Assembly (NCBI RefSeq): GCF_000010325.1
Contig: NC_009662.1
Location: 1,570,501 to 1,634,500, forward strand
DNA: 64,000 nt
Direction of reading: 5' to 3'
DNA from: Nitratiruptor sp. SB155-2
GTDB taxonomy: Bacteria > Campylobacterota > Campylobacteria > Campylobacterales > Nitratiruptoraceae
Shown: in pieces, positions 8,378-17,407 of the stretch
Layout: every line of letters begins with the position of its first letter
How positions within the stretch are numbered: position 1 is the first letter of the stretch
Made by a program: the position numbers and the translations under genes
The notes under the pieces: model-generated
Told to the model about the DNA's origin: nothing
What the model saw: the letters and a program-made list of their open reading frames with translations, nothing else
Databases searched by the model: none

Positions 8378-10056
8378 CTATTTTCCTTCGCAACGCGTAA
8401 TACTTCTTCAATCGTAGTGATGCCTTGTAAGGCTTTTTTTATACCATCTTGCACCATCGGTTCAAAATCTGTCTGTTCCATAGCATAATGGAGTATCTCA
8501 AATTTCGTAGCACCCTCACTGATAAGTCTGGCAATCTCATCATCCACAACCAAAATCTCCGCTATCATGGTTCTGCCGAAATATCCTGTAAAATCACATT
8601 TTGCGCACCCTTTCCCATGATAGAAATGCACCTCTTTGTCCTTTGGCAGATACTGTTCTATCTTTTTGAGGAGTGAAAGAGGAGGTTTGTATTCGGCCTT
8701 GCAGTATGGACATATTTTTCGAACCAATCGTTGCGCAACGATACCGATAAGCGCATCGGCGATCATATAGGGTTTCAATCCCATTTGAACCAGCCTAGGA
8801 ATTGCTCCTGGAGCATCGTTTGTGTGCAGGGTTGCAAAAACAAGGTGCCCGGTCAACGCTGCCTGTGCCGAGGCATTGAGCGTTTCAAAGTCCCTGATCT
8901 CACCGATGAGCATCACATCCGGATCTTGCCTTAAAAAGGATTTGACTGCTACGGCAAACGTGAGGCCAGCTTTTTCATTGACCTGAACCTGCTGTACGAG
9001 AGGAAGCCTGTACTCTACCGGATCTTCCACTGTCATGATTTTGTTATGGATGCTTTTAATTTCATTCAAAGCTGCATACAATGTTGTCGTTTTCCCGCTT
9101 CCTGTCGGTCCGGTGATGAGAACAATTCCATACGGTTCATGTATAACATCAAGAAATTTATCCAGGTTTTTGGGTGAAAATCCCAGCTCTTCAAGCTTCA
9201 ATAAAACCTTTTCTCTATCTAAAATCCTCATCACAAGGGATTCGCCATAGATCGTAGGAGTTGATGAAAGTCTGAAATCAAAAGGTTTGCCACCTACCGT
9301 CAATGAAAAACGACCATCTTGCGGCTTTCTTCGTTCACTGATATCCATACCTCCTAAGAGTTTGATTCTGGTATCCAAAGCATTATATATCTCCAAATCA
9401 AAAACAAAAGTCTCATACAGCACACCATCGACACGCACCCTGACACTCGATCTTTTCTCATCCGGTTCGATATGGATATCACTGGCTCTTCGATGAATAG
9501 AATCTTCTATGATAAGATAAATGAGTCTTTCTACTGCGCTCTCTTCTCCCGCTTTTTTTACTCCTTCTGACTTGAGCTCCTTTTTGACCTCTTCTACGAT
9601 CTCTTTTGTCTTTTCTAAAATTTCGAGCCTGTGAAAAATTGCCTCAATGTCATCTTCAAAGGCTAAATAGAGCTTGATTGGCTTCATGGCAATCGTACGC
9701 TCTAACAGCTCCAAGGCTTCGTAATTGAGCGGATCGGATGTTGCAACGTATAGATAGTCGTCATCCTCTTTAAAAGGAATCGCTTTCGCTGCTTTCAATG
9801 TATTGAGAGGATAACGAGAGAGTTTTTCAAAATCGATTTTCTCCCCGTAAAGATCCACAAATTCCAAATGGAGCTGCTTCGATAAAGCTTTGAGAAGATC
9901 TTTTTGCGTGACATATCCCTCCTCTAAGAGTATCTGTCCGAGCTTTTTGGTATAGCCATACTCTTTTTGCAGTTTCAGTGCTTGTTCGAGCTGCTCCTCG
10001 GTAATAAGTCCCTCTTTGACAAGAAGATCTCCCAGACGGATCTTTTGCTGTATCAT
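8374..10056 (-). CDS. mshE: Pilus assembly ATPase, MshE/GspE/PilB family, with c-di-GMP-binding MshEN domain
   Basis: Hexameric secretion ATPase that powers pilus extension. Walker A is GPTGSGKTTT, Walker B lies in DPDVMLIGEIRD, and a four-cysteine zinc motif (CPYC then CAKC) is near the C-terminus. The N-terminus holds two 24-residue MshEN motifs, at about 7-30 (RLGDLLVKEGLITEEQLEQA and on to Q30) and 38-61 (KLGQILLEEGYVTQKDLLKA and on to Q61). These match the Vibrio MshE c-di-GMP consensus closely. The ATG at 10054-10056 overlaps the mshN stop (ATGA); an in-frame GTG two codons upstream is less likely. Confidence 0.95.
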   Translation of the reverse strand: MIQQKIRLGDLLVKEGLITEEQLEQALKLQKEYGYTKKLGQILLEEGYVTQKDLLKALSKQLHLEFVDLYGEKIDFEKLSRYPLNTLKAAKAIPFKEDDDYLYVATSDPLNYEALELLERTIAMKPIKLYLAFEDDIEAIFHRLEILEKTKEIVEEVKKELKSEGVKKAGEESAVERLIYLIIEDSIHRRASDIHIEPDEKRSSVRVRVDGVLYETFVFDLEIYNALDTRIKLLGGMDISERRKPQDGRFSLTVGGKPFDFRLSSTPTIYGESLVMRILDREKVLLKLEELGFSPKNLDKFLDVIHEPYGIVLITGPTGSGKTTTLYAALNEIKSIHNKIMTVEDPVEYRLPLVQQVQVNEKAGLTFAVAVKSFLRQDPDVMLIGEIRDFETLNASAQAALTGHLVFATLHTNDAPGAIPRLVQMGLKPYMIADALIGIVAQRLVRKICPYCKAEYKPPLSLLKKIEQYLPKDKEVHFYHGKGCAKCDFTGYFGRTMIAEILVVDDEIARLISEGATKFEILHYAMEQTDFEPMVQDGIKKALQGITTIEEVLRVAKENR

Positions 10057-10910
10057 GACCACTCTTTCAAAAGATTTCTGATTTTGGGTGAATCTTGAAA
10101 TTTGAGAAAAAAGCGTAAAATATCTTTAGCTTTTTCTTTCTCTCCCTTTGCATAGAGAGCTTTTGCATAAATGATCCAGGCATCATCTTTATATCGATCA
10201 AGTTTATTGGCTCTTTTGGCCCAAAAGATCGCTTTGTCATACTGCTTTTGCTTATAAAATGCTTGTGCAATCTCCAAAGCCAATGCATAGGTCGGTCTTG
10301 ATTGATAGGTTGTAATGAGTTCTTTTAATGTCATGGGTTTGGTTTGAAGCACTTCTTTTTCATTTTTAGCATATCGATTTTCTATAATGTTTGGCTTCTT
10401 TGTAGCCACCTTCTTTTTTGATGCTTCCTTTGAAGGAGGTGGAGGCTGTTTCTTTGCCAAAGAGCAGTCACCATGAACGATAACAGCATCTATACCTTTG
10501 TTTTTGGCATACTTCAACCAAGGAAGCAACTCCTCTTTTGTAGGTGCTATATTGCAATGAAGCTTCAATATAGGCCTCGGTTTGATATCAAGTTGAATAA
10601 TTTTACAATGAAGTCCTTCAGCCTCATGCATTTTTTTTAGTTTTTTTACACGATTGATTGCAAATTGTGATTTACCATAGCCAAAATAGGTTTGCAATGC
10701 GTAACAATATTTCTCCTGCTTCTTTACTTTTTTAGATTTTTTAGGTTTGAAACTTGTCACCCTTTTTATATTCTTCTGTTCTTTGTACATTGTCTCATGA
10801 TACAAATACCACACTCCTCCACCAACCAAAAAGAGAGACAAAACAACTATAATAAACCGCTTTAAATGATACATACGGCACTTTTTTTCAAGCTCTTCCA
10901 AACTATACAC
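10053..10910 (-). CDS. mshN: MshN-like TPR protein of the pilus system
   Basis: 285 residues: cytoplasmic N-terminus, one membrane helix at about 18-36, then a periplasmic part. The stretch from about 67 to 155 has the compact alternating look of a SPOR-like fold. A Pro/Lys-rich linker (KKQPPPPSKEASKKK) follows. The C-terminal ~100 residues contain TPR-type repeats (YALALEIAQAFYKQKQYDKA; WIIYAKALYAKGEKEKAKDI). Start is GTG at 10908-10910, supported by GGAGG eight bases upstream, and it overlaps the mshM stop by 8 bases. Position between MshM and MshE matches MshN. The SPOR reading is tentative. Confidence 0.8.
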   Translation of the reverse strand: MYSLEELEKKCRMYHLKRFIIVVLSLFLVGGGVWYLYHETMYKEQKNIKRVTSFKPKKSKKVKKQEKYCYALQTYFGYGKSQFAINRVKKLKKMHEAEGLHCKIIQLDIKPRPILKLHCNIAPTKEELLPWLKYAKNKGIDAVIVHGDCSLAKKQPPPPSKEASKKKVATKKPNIIENRYAKNEKEVLQTKPMTLKELITTYQSRPTYALALEIAQAFYKQKQYDKAIFWAKRANKLDRYKDDAWIIYAKALYAKGEKEKAKDILRFFLKFQDSPKIRNLLKEWS

Positions 10911-11694
10911 GAATCAATCCTCCATCGATCGCAGCCATGGTAACGAGGCAGCCATTTGGTCTTGTATGTGCACTTCTCCCCTTTTTTTGTGCCTCATCCA
11001 TCAATAAAAAGAGTTTATTGAGCAGCTTTTTACTCTCTCTGAAGTTGCCTTTACAAAGTCTATGGATTCTTTTGACATACTTTTTTTTAAAATCCCGGGC
11101 GACACTCTCTTCTTGTGCAAGCTGAAGCTCTCGTTGTATGAAATCAAACAACTCTTCAAGTGTCAAACCTCCCATTTCTAACACTTTGTGGGGCCTGGAA
11201 GTAAACTGTGGCTCTTTGAGAATCATTTCTGATTCATGCCTGTGCATTGCAAGCAAAAACCAAAACGCCTTGCTGTCGGCAAGAATTCTAATGAGCTCTA
11301 TCATGGGCTTGCTCAGAAGCTGTGCTTCATCGATAGCGATGAAGAGATTGGACTCTTTATAGATAGATGTCGCTTGCTGAATCATCGATTCCAAAGAAAA
11401 ATCGTGAACCTTTTGGCCACTTCTTGTGATAAGTGTTTTGATAAAATCCACAGGTTCAAAAAAAGGTGTATCGAATTTGATGGTTTCATACCCTTGCAAA
11501 AGTGTTGGAAGTCTATTTAAAAAGACCGATTTGCCACTTCCCGGCTCTCCGATCAAAAAGAGAATCTGCTTGGTCTCTTCATCGACGATTTTCAAAAGGT
11601 CGTTTTGAATTTTCGCTATGGCCGAGGTTTCAAAAAAGTCGATTCCATCTACCCTATCTTCAAATTTTTGTGCGATTTTTTTGAAGCGTGACAC
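10903..11694 (-). CDS. mshM: MshM/GspA-like AAA ATPase
   Basis: 263-residue cytoplasmic P-loop ATPase of the ExeA/GspA/MshM type, proteins that help insert or localise the secretin. Walker A is GEPGSGKS near 43-50, Walker B LFIAIDEAQ near 116-124. Unlike GspA it has no membrane helix or peptidoglycan-binding domain at the C-terminus, so it resembles MshM. Start codon is GTG, overlapping the secretin stop as TAGTG, with GGAG about seven bases upstream. The pairing with the secretin gene fits its proposed role. Confidence 0.85.
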   Translation of the reverse strand: MSRFKKIAQKFEDRVDGIDFFETSAIAKIQNDLLKIVDEETKQILFLIGEPGSGKSVFLNRLPTLLQGYETIKFDTPFFEPVDFIKTLITRSGQKVHDFSLESMIQQATSIYKESNLFIAIDEAQLLSKPMIELIRILADSKAFWFLLAMHRHESEMILKEPQFTSRPHKVLEMGGLTLEELFDFIQRELQLAQEESVARDFKKKYVKRIHRLCKGNFRESKKLLNKLFLLMDEAQKKGRSAHTRPNGCLVTMAAIDGGLIRV

Positions 11695-13181
11695 TACCGA
11701 TCTCCAAAAATTTTTGTTTCATCGATCGTCGGAAAATTTTCCTCTTTCACAATTTTTGGAATGATAAGTACAAAGAGTTCGCTTTTTTTGACACTATTGT
11801 TTTTGCTTTTAAATGCATACCCGATAATCGGAATATCTCCCAATACTGGCACTTTATTGAACTGTTTCGAGTAATTTTTGCTAATCAGTCCCCCTATGAG
11901 AATCTTTTGTCCATCTTTTACTTTTACGATAGAGGTAACCTGTTTGAGCCTGATATCTGGTGGCAACGTTCTATTTGTTTCATACCCTATATTCTCATTT
12001 TTCAATGCACTTGTTACCGGATTGATTTTCATGATGATATCACTATTTTCGGTAATTTCCGGTATCACATACAACGAGATTCCAACAAAAGTCTGGCCGA
12101 TAGAGTAGGTCTGGTTTGCTACCGCATTGCCACCTGTAATAACGACACCGTTCTCGTAACGATATGAGAGCTGATCTCCTACATTGATGATAGCCGGCTG
12201 ATTGTTGAGTGTCATCACTTTCGGATTGGAAAGAATTTTGACTTTGCCATATTTTTTCAAAAAGTCAAGTAAGCCCTGCATGGAAAAGTTATACCCGATA
12301 AAATAGTCCGGTGTGCCAAAATTGTTCAATTTCGTGGAACCTGAGCGGCTCTGCTGAGCAGATCGGCTTCCCGTCACATCCAGTGAAAACTTGCTCCAGT
12401 CGATACCGACAGTTTGATCATCGTTATATTGCACCTCTATGATTTTTGCCTCTATCATCACCTGTTTATGCATCCGATCTTGCAATTTTTGTAAAAAACG
12501 CTCGACTTTGTCCAACTCCTCTTTCGTTCCTGTCACGGTTACGATAGATGCGTCTTTATTCAAAAAGACATCGGAGTGAGGATCGTGCAAAAATGTCTGC
12601 AACTGCTGCTTCAAACTGTCCCAAAACTTGAACTCTGAAGTTGTGATGATGGAGGTATAATCGGAGGACTGCCCTCCCTGTGTAGCCCCAAAACTTCCAT
12701 ATGATCCACTCGTTCCATATGCACCGTATCTGCTTGAGCTGCCATATCCCGTCCCATATCCTCCTGTCGTCGTTCCTGTTCCAGAAACATTGCCAAGCGT
12801 CACCGATTTTCTGCTTTCCGTTTTCATGGAAGCAAGATTGATATAGTCGATATTAAAACTTTTCGTTTGACGATAAGCTATTTTTATCAGGTTTTTATTT
12901 GGTTCATAGGTATAAAAAAGGTTGTTTTGGCCAAGTAGCAAATCCAAAAGTTCACTCAATGTATAGTTTTTAACATTTATAAAATCGAGCCGTTTATATA
13001 TCTTCTTTTTTGCTTCTTTATCTTGAAAGAGAATACTTATATCGCACTCCAGTGACAAGTCGCGCAAAACATCTTGAATCGTCACGCTGTTACCATAGGC
13101 TTTGAGATTAAAAAGTCTATTGTCACAATTATTTGCAAATAAAAAAGCACTAAAAAGCAACATCATCCATATTTTTTTCAT
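11694..13181 (-). CDS. mshL: MshL-like secretin (outer-membrane pilus channel)
   Basis: 495 residues. Signal peptide at 1-16 (LLFSAFLFA). A secretin/TonB short N-terminal (STN-like) domain follows at about 25-110. Then comes a Gly/Ser/Tyr-rich insert at about 128-175, an N-domain with IVTVTGTKEELDKVERFL, and the C-terminal secretin channel domain from about 235, including IGGLISKNYSKQFNKVPVLGDIPIIGYAF. This forms the outer-membrane gate for the pilus. No lipobox is visible, so a separate pilotin or self-insertion is needed. Overlaps on both sides place it within the coupled train. Confidence 0.93.
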   Translation of the reverse strand: MKKIWMMLLFSAFLFANNCDNRLFNLKAYGNSVTIQDVLRDLSLECDISILFQDKEAKKKIYKRLDFINVKNYTLSELLDLLLGQNNLFYTYEPNKNLIKIAYRQTKSFNIDYINLASMKTESRKSVTLGNVSGTGTTTGGYGTGYGSSSRYGAYGTSGSYGSFGATQGGQSSDYTSIITTSEFKFWDSLKQQLQTFLHDPHSDVFLNKDASIVTVTGTKEELDKVERFLQKLQDRMHKQVMIEAKIIEVQYNDDQTVGIDWSKFSLDVTGSRSAQQSRSGSTKLNNFGTPDYFIGYNFSMQGLLDFLKKYGKVKILSNPKVMTLNNQPAIINVGDQLSYRYENGVVITGGNAVANQTYSIGQTFVGISLYVIPEITENSDIIMKINPVTSALKNENIGYETNRTLPPDIRLKQVTSIVKVKDGQKILIGGLISKNYSKQFNKVPVLGDIPIIGYAFKSKNNSVKKSELFVLIIPKIVKEENFPTIDETKIFGDR

Positions 13182-13510
13182 TGTCGCTCCATTTTCAATA
13201 TATCTTTTTTTCTAAAGGACACGACTTTTCGTCGTTTGCCCTTTTTCAAAACGACATAATTTTTACCAATAAATATGAGTTTATATCCCGCAATCTCTCC
13301 GCCAATTGGAATCAAACGGCCATTTATGAAAGCTTTGTCATTCAGTATCGCTTGTAAAGAGAAAGCGATTTTTCTTTTGGTTGGAATGATCTTTTTTGTT
13401 TGAGCATGCTTGATGATGACGGACGCTTTTTGGAAGGGATCATACGCAACGGGAAGGTCCAACGCAAAGATGTAAGAAATGGCTGCAACAGCCAAAAAAA
13501 TCTTTTTCAT
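13178..13510 (-). CDS. mshK: MshK-like small periplasmic pilus protein
   Basis: 110 residues with a signal peptide (MKKIFLAVAAISYIFA). A short domain includes LQAILNDKAFINGRLIPIGGEIAGYKLIFIGKNYVVLKKG, the pattern of MshK and of GspC/PilP-type periplasmic adaptor proteins that contact the secretin. It ends in a basic tail. Gene order (after MshJ, before MshL) gives the name. Sequence similarity to Vibrio MshK cannot be judged without a search. Confidence 0.72.
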   Translation of the reverse strand: MKKIFLAVAAISYIFALDLPVAYDPFQKASVIIKHAQTKKIIPTKRKIAFSLQAILNDKAFINGRLIPIGGEIAGYKLIFIGKNYVVLKKGKRRKVVSFRKKDILKMERQ

Positions 13511-14127
13511 AACCGATCTCCAAAAAACTGCAACGTTGCATGAAATTTGGGATACCCCTCAGCCAGTTCTATATGCAACGTATTGATCCTAAAAAGCAAC
13601 CTGTTGGACTCTGCATATCTCAAAAGCTTGACGATATCCAAAAATCTTCCACTTCCAGTCAGCTCCATCTCTTGAACGATATAGAGTCCTGCGACAAATT
13701 TCTTCTTGATAGGATTGAAATCGATCTTTTGAAGATCGACTCCATATATGACACTTTTGGAAAGAAAATCTGTCAAAAAAGCATAAAAGTTTTTTGGCAT
13801 CATCAACTGGTAACGCTTCTGTTGCAACTGCTGCATGAGTTTATACCGCTTTGTTTTCAGTTTTTCGATATCAAGGTTGAGCTTAGCAATCTCTTTTTGC
13901 TCCCGTTTTATTTTTTGAATGATGCTGGTTTTAGAAAGTTTATGAGCCTTTTGGATAAGGTTTTGCAGTTTTTGCGATTTGCTTTGCAGCTCTTGTTCAA
14001 GTGGATCATAGAAAAAAAAGTAGAACAAAAGAAGGGCCAACACAAGAATTGCGATATAGATCATCGTTAAAGTTTTACCATCCAACGATTCAAAAAGCTC
14101 TTCAAATCTGTCAAAAACCTCTCTCAT
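13507..14127 (-). CDS. mshJ: MshJ/PilO-like inner-membrane assembly protein
   Basis: 206 residues: one membrane helix at about 21-42 (MIYIAILVLALLLFYFFFY), a coiled-coil at about 45-105 rich in Lys/Gln/Glu, and a C-terminal ferredoxin-like domain of about 90 residues. This is the PilO/GspM/MshJ architecture, which partners the PilN-like part of MshI in the inner-membrane alignment complex. It overlaps its neighbours by 4 bases on each side. Confidence 0.82.
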   Translation of the reverse strand: MREVFDRFEELFESLDGKTLTMIYIAILVLALLLFYFFFYDPLEQELQSKSQKLQNLIQKAHKLSKTSIIQKIKREQKEIAKLNLDIEKLKTKRYKLMQQLQQKRYQLMMPKNFYAFLTDFLSKSVIYGVDLQKIDFNPIKKKFVAGLYIVQEMELTGSGRFLDIVKLLRYAESNRLLFRINTLHIELAEGYPKFHATLQFFGDRL

Positions 14128-15587
14128 TTCCTCACCTTTACAAGACTCTCATAAAAAGCCTTGTCCCTTACAATCTCTTTTGTGGAAATATCGGAGTACC
14201 CTTTTTCCAAAAGATATCTGATAAATGCACCTATCTTTTCTCTTCGTTCATATCGGGACACAAGATCGACATTGATGCTAGACGTTCCGTTTTGATCAAT
14301 CGATTTTGTTGTCAGTTTATACCGATAGAGCGCCTCGATGATGTCATTCATCATCTCTTGACGCTTCTTTTTCCCCTCTTCGATCATCGGTATCGCTGAA
14401 AGAGTGAGTTCTGCAAGCTCATTTTCATGGAGAATCTCTTTTTTCTGCTTCAAGACTTGCTTTTTCTGATCCCGAAGCCGTTTGAGTTTTTCCATCAATC
14501 TTTTATTTTTTTTGCGAAGCTGTGAAATTTCATGCTCTTTTTGTGCGATGAGCTCATCAAAATGGTGTACTTGTCGATACAAAAAGAGTGTGCCCACACC
14601 AAAAAAAATGATTACTGTAGCCGCAAAAACCAAAAATTGAAAAGAGCGATAACGATATATCGGTTTTTTTCTCTCGAAAATGGTGAAATTGAGTTTTTGA
14701 TCGATTTTCTCATAATTTGCGATATATTCGATGGCTAAAGCAATGGCACTCTCTTTTGGGGACAGATCACGGTACTTTAGAGGCTGCAGGACCACTTCTC
14801 CTGTCATTCCTGCTGCCAACATAATGGCTTCCAGTCCCTCGATCCCTCCGCCATCGAAATCGAGAAATATGGTATCGATCTGCTCGATTCCAAAATAGGA
14901 TCGCTTATAGTTGATAGCATAAACAATCTTTTCTGCATTTTTGTAAAAACGCTCCTGCAATACATCGAAGATATTCATCTCGTGGAGGGTATAGTTTTCC
15001 TGTCTCAACCCTTTTTCACTTAAAAGTGCTTTCAACTTAGCAACTTCGATACCGCATTGACTGGCAAGTTCAGCCAAAGACTCGATGCTTCTGTATGCTA
15101 TATACTCTCCGTCTTTATAGAGAGCCGCATACGCCTCCTCTTCGCCTATATGCAAAAAAAGATGATTTTTCGCTGGATTTGAGCCTTGAGCGTATAAAGA
15201 TTTATAGATTAAAAATCTGGGGAAGAGAATATCTATAAATCCGATCTTTTTGGCAATCTGTCCAAACTGCTCCTCTATCACTTCCTGCGGCAGCGCATAC
15301 GCTTCTATGAGATAGACGTTCTCTTGCTGTATGGGAAAGGCAAGATAATCTATGACATAGCTTTTATTTGGATCGAGTCCCCCCTCTTGATACATTTTTA
15401 GTTCAACTTGAATATCGAGCTGCTCTTGTTGTAACGAAAGGGGCAGTTTTGTAGTAAATGTGATCAGTTGTTTGGAATTGATGAAGGCACCGATACGAAG
15501 ATTTTTATAAGCTTTTAGTTTGAGTGCCTCAAATTTGCCGTCAAAGGTATAAAGCTTTCCTTGTTCAATTAACGCTGCCTGCACCAT
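14124..15587 (-). CDS. mshI: MshI-like pilus assembly protein (PilM- and PilN-like parts fused)
   Basis: 487 residues. The N-terminal ~300 residues resemble the cytoplasmic actin-like PilM/GspL fold (for example HLFLHIGEEEAYAALYKDGE and FLDFDGGGIEGLEAIMLAAG). A membrane helix at about 320-342 is followed by a strongly charged coiled-coil (about 345-390) and a PilN-like periplasmic domain. The fusion links cytoplasmic ATPase and periplasmic alignment parts in one chain, as in MshI. Four bases separate it from the upstream pilin gene, the only true gap in the train. Confidence 0.82.
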   Translation of the reverse strand: MVQAALIEQGKLYTFDGKFEALKLKAYKNLRIGAFINSKQLITFTTKLPLSLQQEQLDIQVELKMYQEGGLDPNKSYVIDYLAFPIQQENVYLIEAYALPQEVIEEQFGQIAKKIGFIDILFPRFLIYKSLYAQGSNPAKNHLFLHIGEEEAYAALYKDGEYIAYRSIESLAELASQCGIEVAKLKALLSEKGLRQENYTLHEMNIFDVLQERFYKNAEKIVYAINYKRSYFGIEQIDTIFLDFDGGGIEGLEAIMLAAGMTGEVVLQPLKYRDLSPKESAIALAIEYIANYEKIDQKLNFTIFERKKPIYRYRSFQFLVFAATVIIFFGVGTLFLYRQVHHFDELIAQKEHEISQLRKKNKRLMEKLKRLRDQKKQVLKQKKEILHENELAELTLSAIPMIEEGKKKRQEMMNDIIEALYRYKLTTKSIDQNGTSSINVDLVSRYERREKIGAFIRYLLEKGYSDISTKEIVRDKAFYESLVKVRK

Positions 15588-15591
15588 TCCC

Positions 15592-16059
15592 CTACTTTTT
15601 TATCACTACATATCCCGTTTTCGGAAATATCGTGATATTGGCTTCTTTTTGGTTATATTGTAGCGTAACTAAAGTTTTTTTATTATTTAAAATTGAAGAA
15701 AATGATGTATTTTTATCATTTAGGTGGGGCCTGCCGTAACTGTCAAAGCAAAGAAGAATACTTTGGGAGGGATCGTTGACCGTGATCCTACTTTTAAAGG
15801 TATAGTGCTCTTTTTGCGCCAAAGATCCAAGTGCAGATTCACTCAACTCAATGCATCCGATATCTGCTTGGATTCCATTTACAGCAAATCGTTTATCATA
15901 ATTGACACCCTGATATTTGGCCTTGAGAATTTCAGCGTAGATAAAATTCGCATCATTATCGAGATACTTTGGCTTAAAGGCATAAAAACCTATTCCTATC
16001 AAAACACCTATTATAATCAATACAAAAATCAGCTCTATGAGTGTGACAGCTTTCCTCAT
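15592..16059 (-). CDS. Minor pilin/pseudopilin (MshC/D-like position)
   Basis: 155 residues beginning at the ATG whose bases overlap the stop of the upstream gene (ATGA). A longer in-frame extension exists but lacks a pilin leader and is rejected. Leader MRKA, then VTLIELIFVLIIIGVLIGIG; glutamate falls at mature position 5 with alanine at -1. Paired cysteines at about 79 and 111 in the globular domain could form a disulfide. Likely one of the minor pilins that prime filament assembly. Confidence 0.85.
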   Translation of the reverse strand: MRKAVTLIELIFVLIIIGVLIGIGFYAFKPKYLDNDANFIYAEILKAKYQGVNYDKRFAVNGIQADIGCIELSESALGSLAQKEHYTFKSRITVNDPSQSILLCFDSYGRPHLNDKNTSFSSILNNKKTLVTLQYNQKEANITIFPKTGYVVIKK

Positions 16060-16508
16060 GGTCTTTGCAGCACCCTTCTTGTTATTCGAACCGGAGTGGC
16101 CACCCGAGCGCCCTCTTTCGTTGTGACTGTGACATCTAGCATAACATACCCGTGACTGTCGGGAGTCTGGATAGAGACGATTGTACCGCTTGGGCAAGAA
16201 ATCGTTTTACCTTGATTGTCTTTACCTTGGTACAAATAGTAATGCACGATATCCACATCGGCATGGAACCGTCCGTCAGCGGAGTCATACTGCAAGGTTT
16301 CCAAACACCCTGCACTTCTATCATACCCCTCTATCTTCATGATAGAATATTCAACAACACTATCCAAAAAAAGCTGTGCTTGCTCTCTTATGTAGCTATC
16401 GGCGGTATGTTTTGCCGAAATTCTTGCATATTGAAGCGTCACAACCCCTAATCCAGAGAGCAGTAACAACATGAAAATAGCCATAAGAAGATTGAAGCCC
16501 CGTCTCAA
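16056..16508 (-). CDS. Atypical minor pilin lacking Glu5 (MshP-like position)
   Basis: 150 residues: leader MRRG, then FNLLMAIFMLLLLSGLGVVTLQYARISA. The helix is pilin-like, but mature position 5 is methionine instead of glutamate. An ATGA overlap exists on both ends. Loss of Glu5 is described for tip pseudopilins of the GspK type, so this may sit at the filament tip. This gene lies where MshP occurs in Vibrio loci. Identity rests on gene order and the N-terminal helix only. Confidence 0.75.
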   Translation of the reverse strand: MRRGFNLLMAIFMLLLLSGLGVVTLQYARISAKHTADSYIREQAQLFLDSVVEYSIMKIEGYDRSAGCLETLQYDSADGRFHADVDIVHYYLYQGKDNQGKTISCPSGTIVSIQTPDSHGYVMLDVTVTTKEGARVATPVRITRRVLQRP

Positions 16509-17407
16509 AAAACAACCTTTTGCTTACTGAAATGAACCGATCCCAAACCTCGTATGGTTCTGTTGACATCGAGTTTCAAGCGTACGGTATAATCCTGTTC
16601 CGCGGCAAAAAATCCCTGTACATACCTCATCAATACGGCAGCTTTCCCAGACTGTCCTGTGCCGTTTGGATCGGCACAGAAGGTCTGCCCTTGCCACGGA
16701 TAGTAATCGTAAAAAAGAAGCAGTGTATTCTCATCTATATGCAACCCATCCAAGCAAGATGCACTCTTATCTATATCGGCTCCTCTTGCAATGGCGTGTG
16801 CACCTATAGTCAAAAAATACTTTTCATAAACAAAGTTTGGTAACCGGGCGTCACTCAAAGCGATAGCTGAACTGTTGGAATCGCTCAAACTGATATCATA
16901 GGCGACCAAACTCCCTCCGCCATGCCATCCAAAAGCGTTTTGAAAATCGGAAATATCGCTCGTTGCCCGATCGAAACTTCCTGCAAAGATGAGATTGTAT
17001 GAAGCATAGTACATGTTTGAAGGCTCAAAACCGTAACTGACCACATAGTTATTGGTGTCGATACTGGGTATCATGTCACAAAACCCGCTAAAATGTCCGT
17101 CCATATAGTCATCCATCGCACGGACATACCACTCAAGGATTTTATAGTTGTCTGAATCGATACTGTTTAACGGTTTGTAGTCTCCGCTTACAGGGTCGTA
17201 ACCGATCGTGGTAGCAGGAATCCTGTCAGCTAAAAGATTGCTGATTTGATCAAGTACTATCTGACTCTCCAAAGAGAGTTTCGTTGTCTCTTTTGCTTTG
17301 AAACTTTTTTGAACGATTTTGGACAGGGCTTTGAAAGTCGCCACAGAAAGAAGGGAAACGATTACCAGTACCACGATAATCTCGAGCAATGTAAACGATC
17401 TTTTCAT
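16505..17407 (-). CDS. Large minor pilin (MshO-like position)
   Basis: 300 residues starting at the ATG that overlaps the upstream stop (TAATG at 17405-17409). An upstream in-frame extension of 20 codons is rejected because the pilin leader starts here. Leader MKRS, then FTLLEIIVVLVIVSLLSVATF, with Glu at mature position 5. The large globular domain (about 270 residues) has several cysteines. Size and order match MshO, a bulky minor pilin similar to PilW/GspJ. Confidence 0.82.
   Translation of the reverse strand: MKRSFTLLEIIVVLVIVSLLSVATFKALSKIVQKSFKAKETTKLSLESQIVLDQISNLLADRIPATTIGYDPVSGDYKPLNSIDSDNYKILEWYVRAMDDYMDGHFSGFCDMIPSIDTNNYVVSYGFEPSNMYYASYNLIFAGSFDRATSDISDFQNAFGWHGGGSLVAYDISLSDSNSSAIALSDARLPNFVYEKYFLTIGAHAIARGADIDKSASCLDGLHIDENTLLLFYDYYPWQGQTFCADPNGTGQSGKAAVLMRYVQGFFAAEQDYTVRLKLDVNRTIRGLGSVHFSKQKVVF

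Noticed and set aside
15592-16197. Longer version of the minor pilin starting 46 codons upstream
   Set aside because: The extension lacks hydrophobic or leader features and reads through the preceding gene in another frame; the ATGA-overlap start gives a proper pilin leader.
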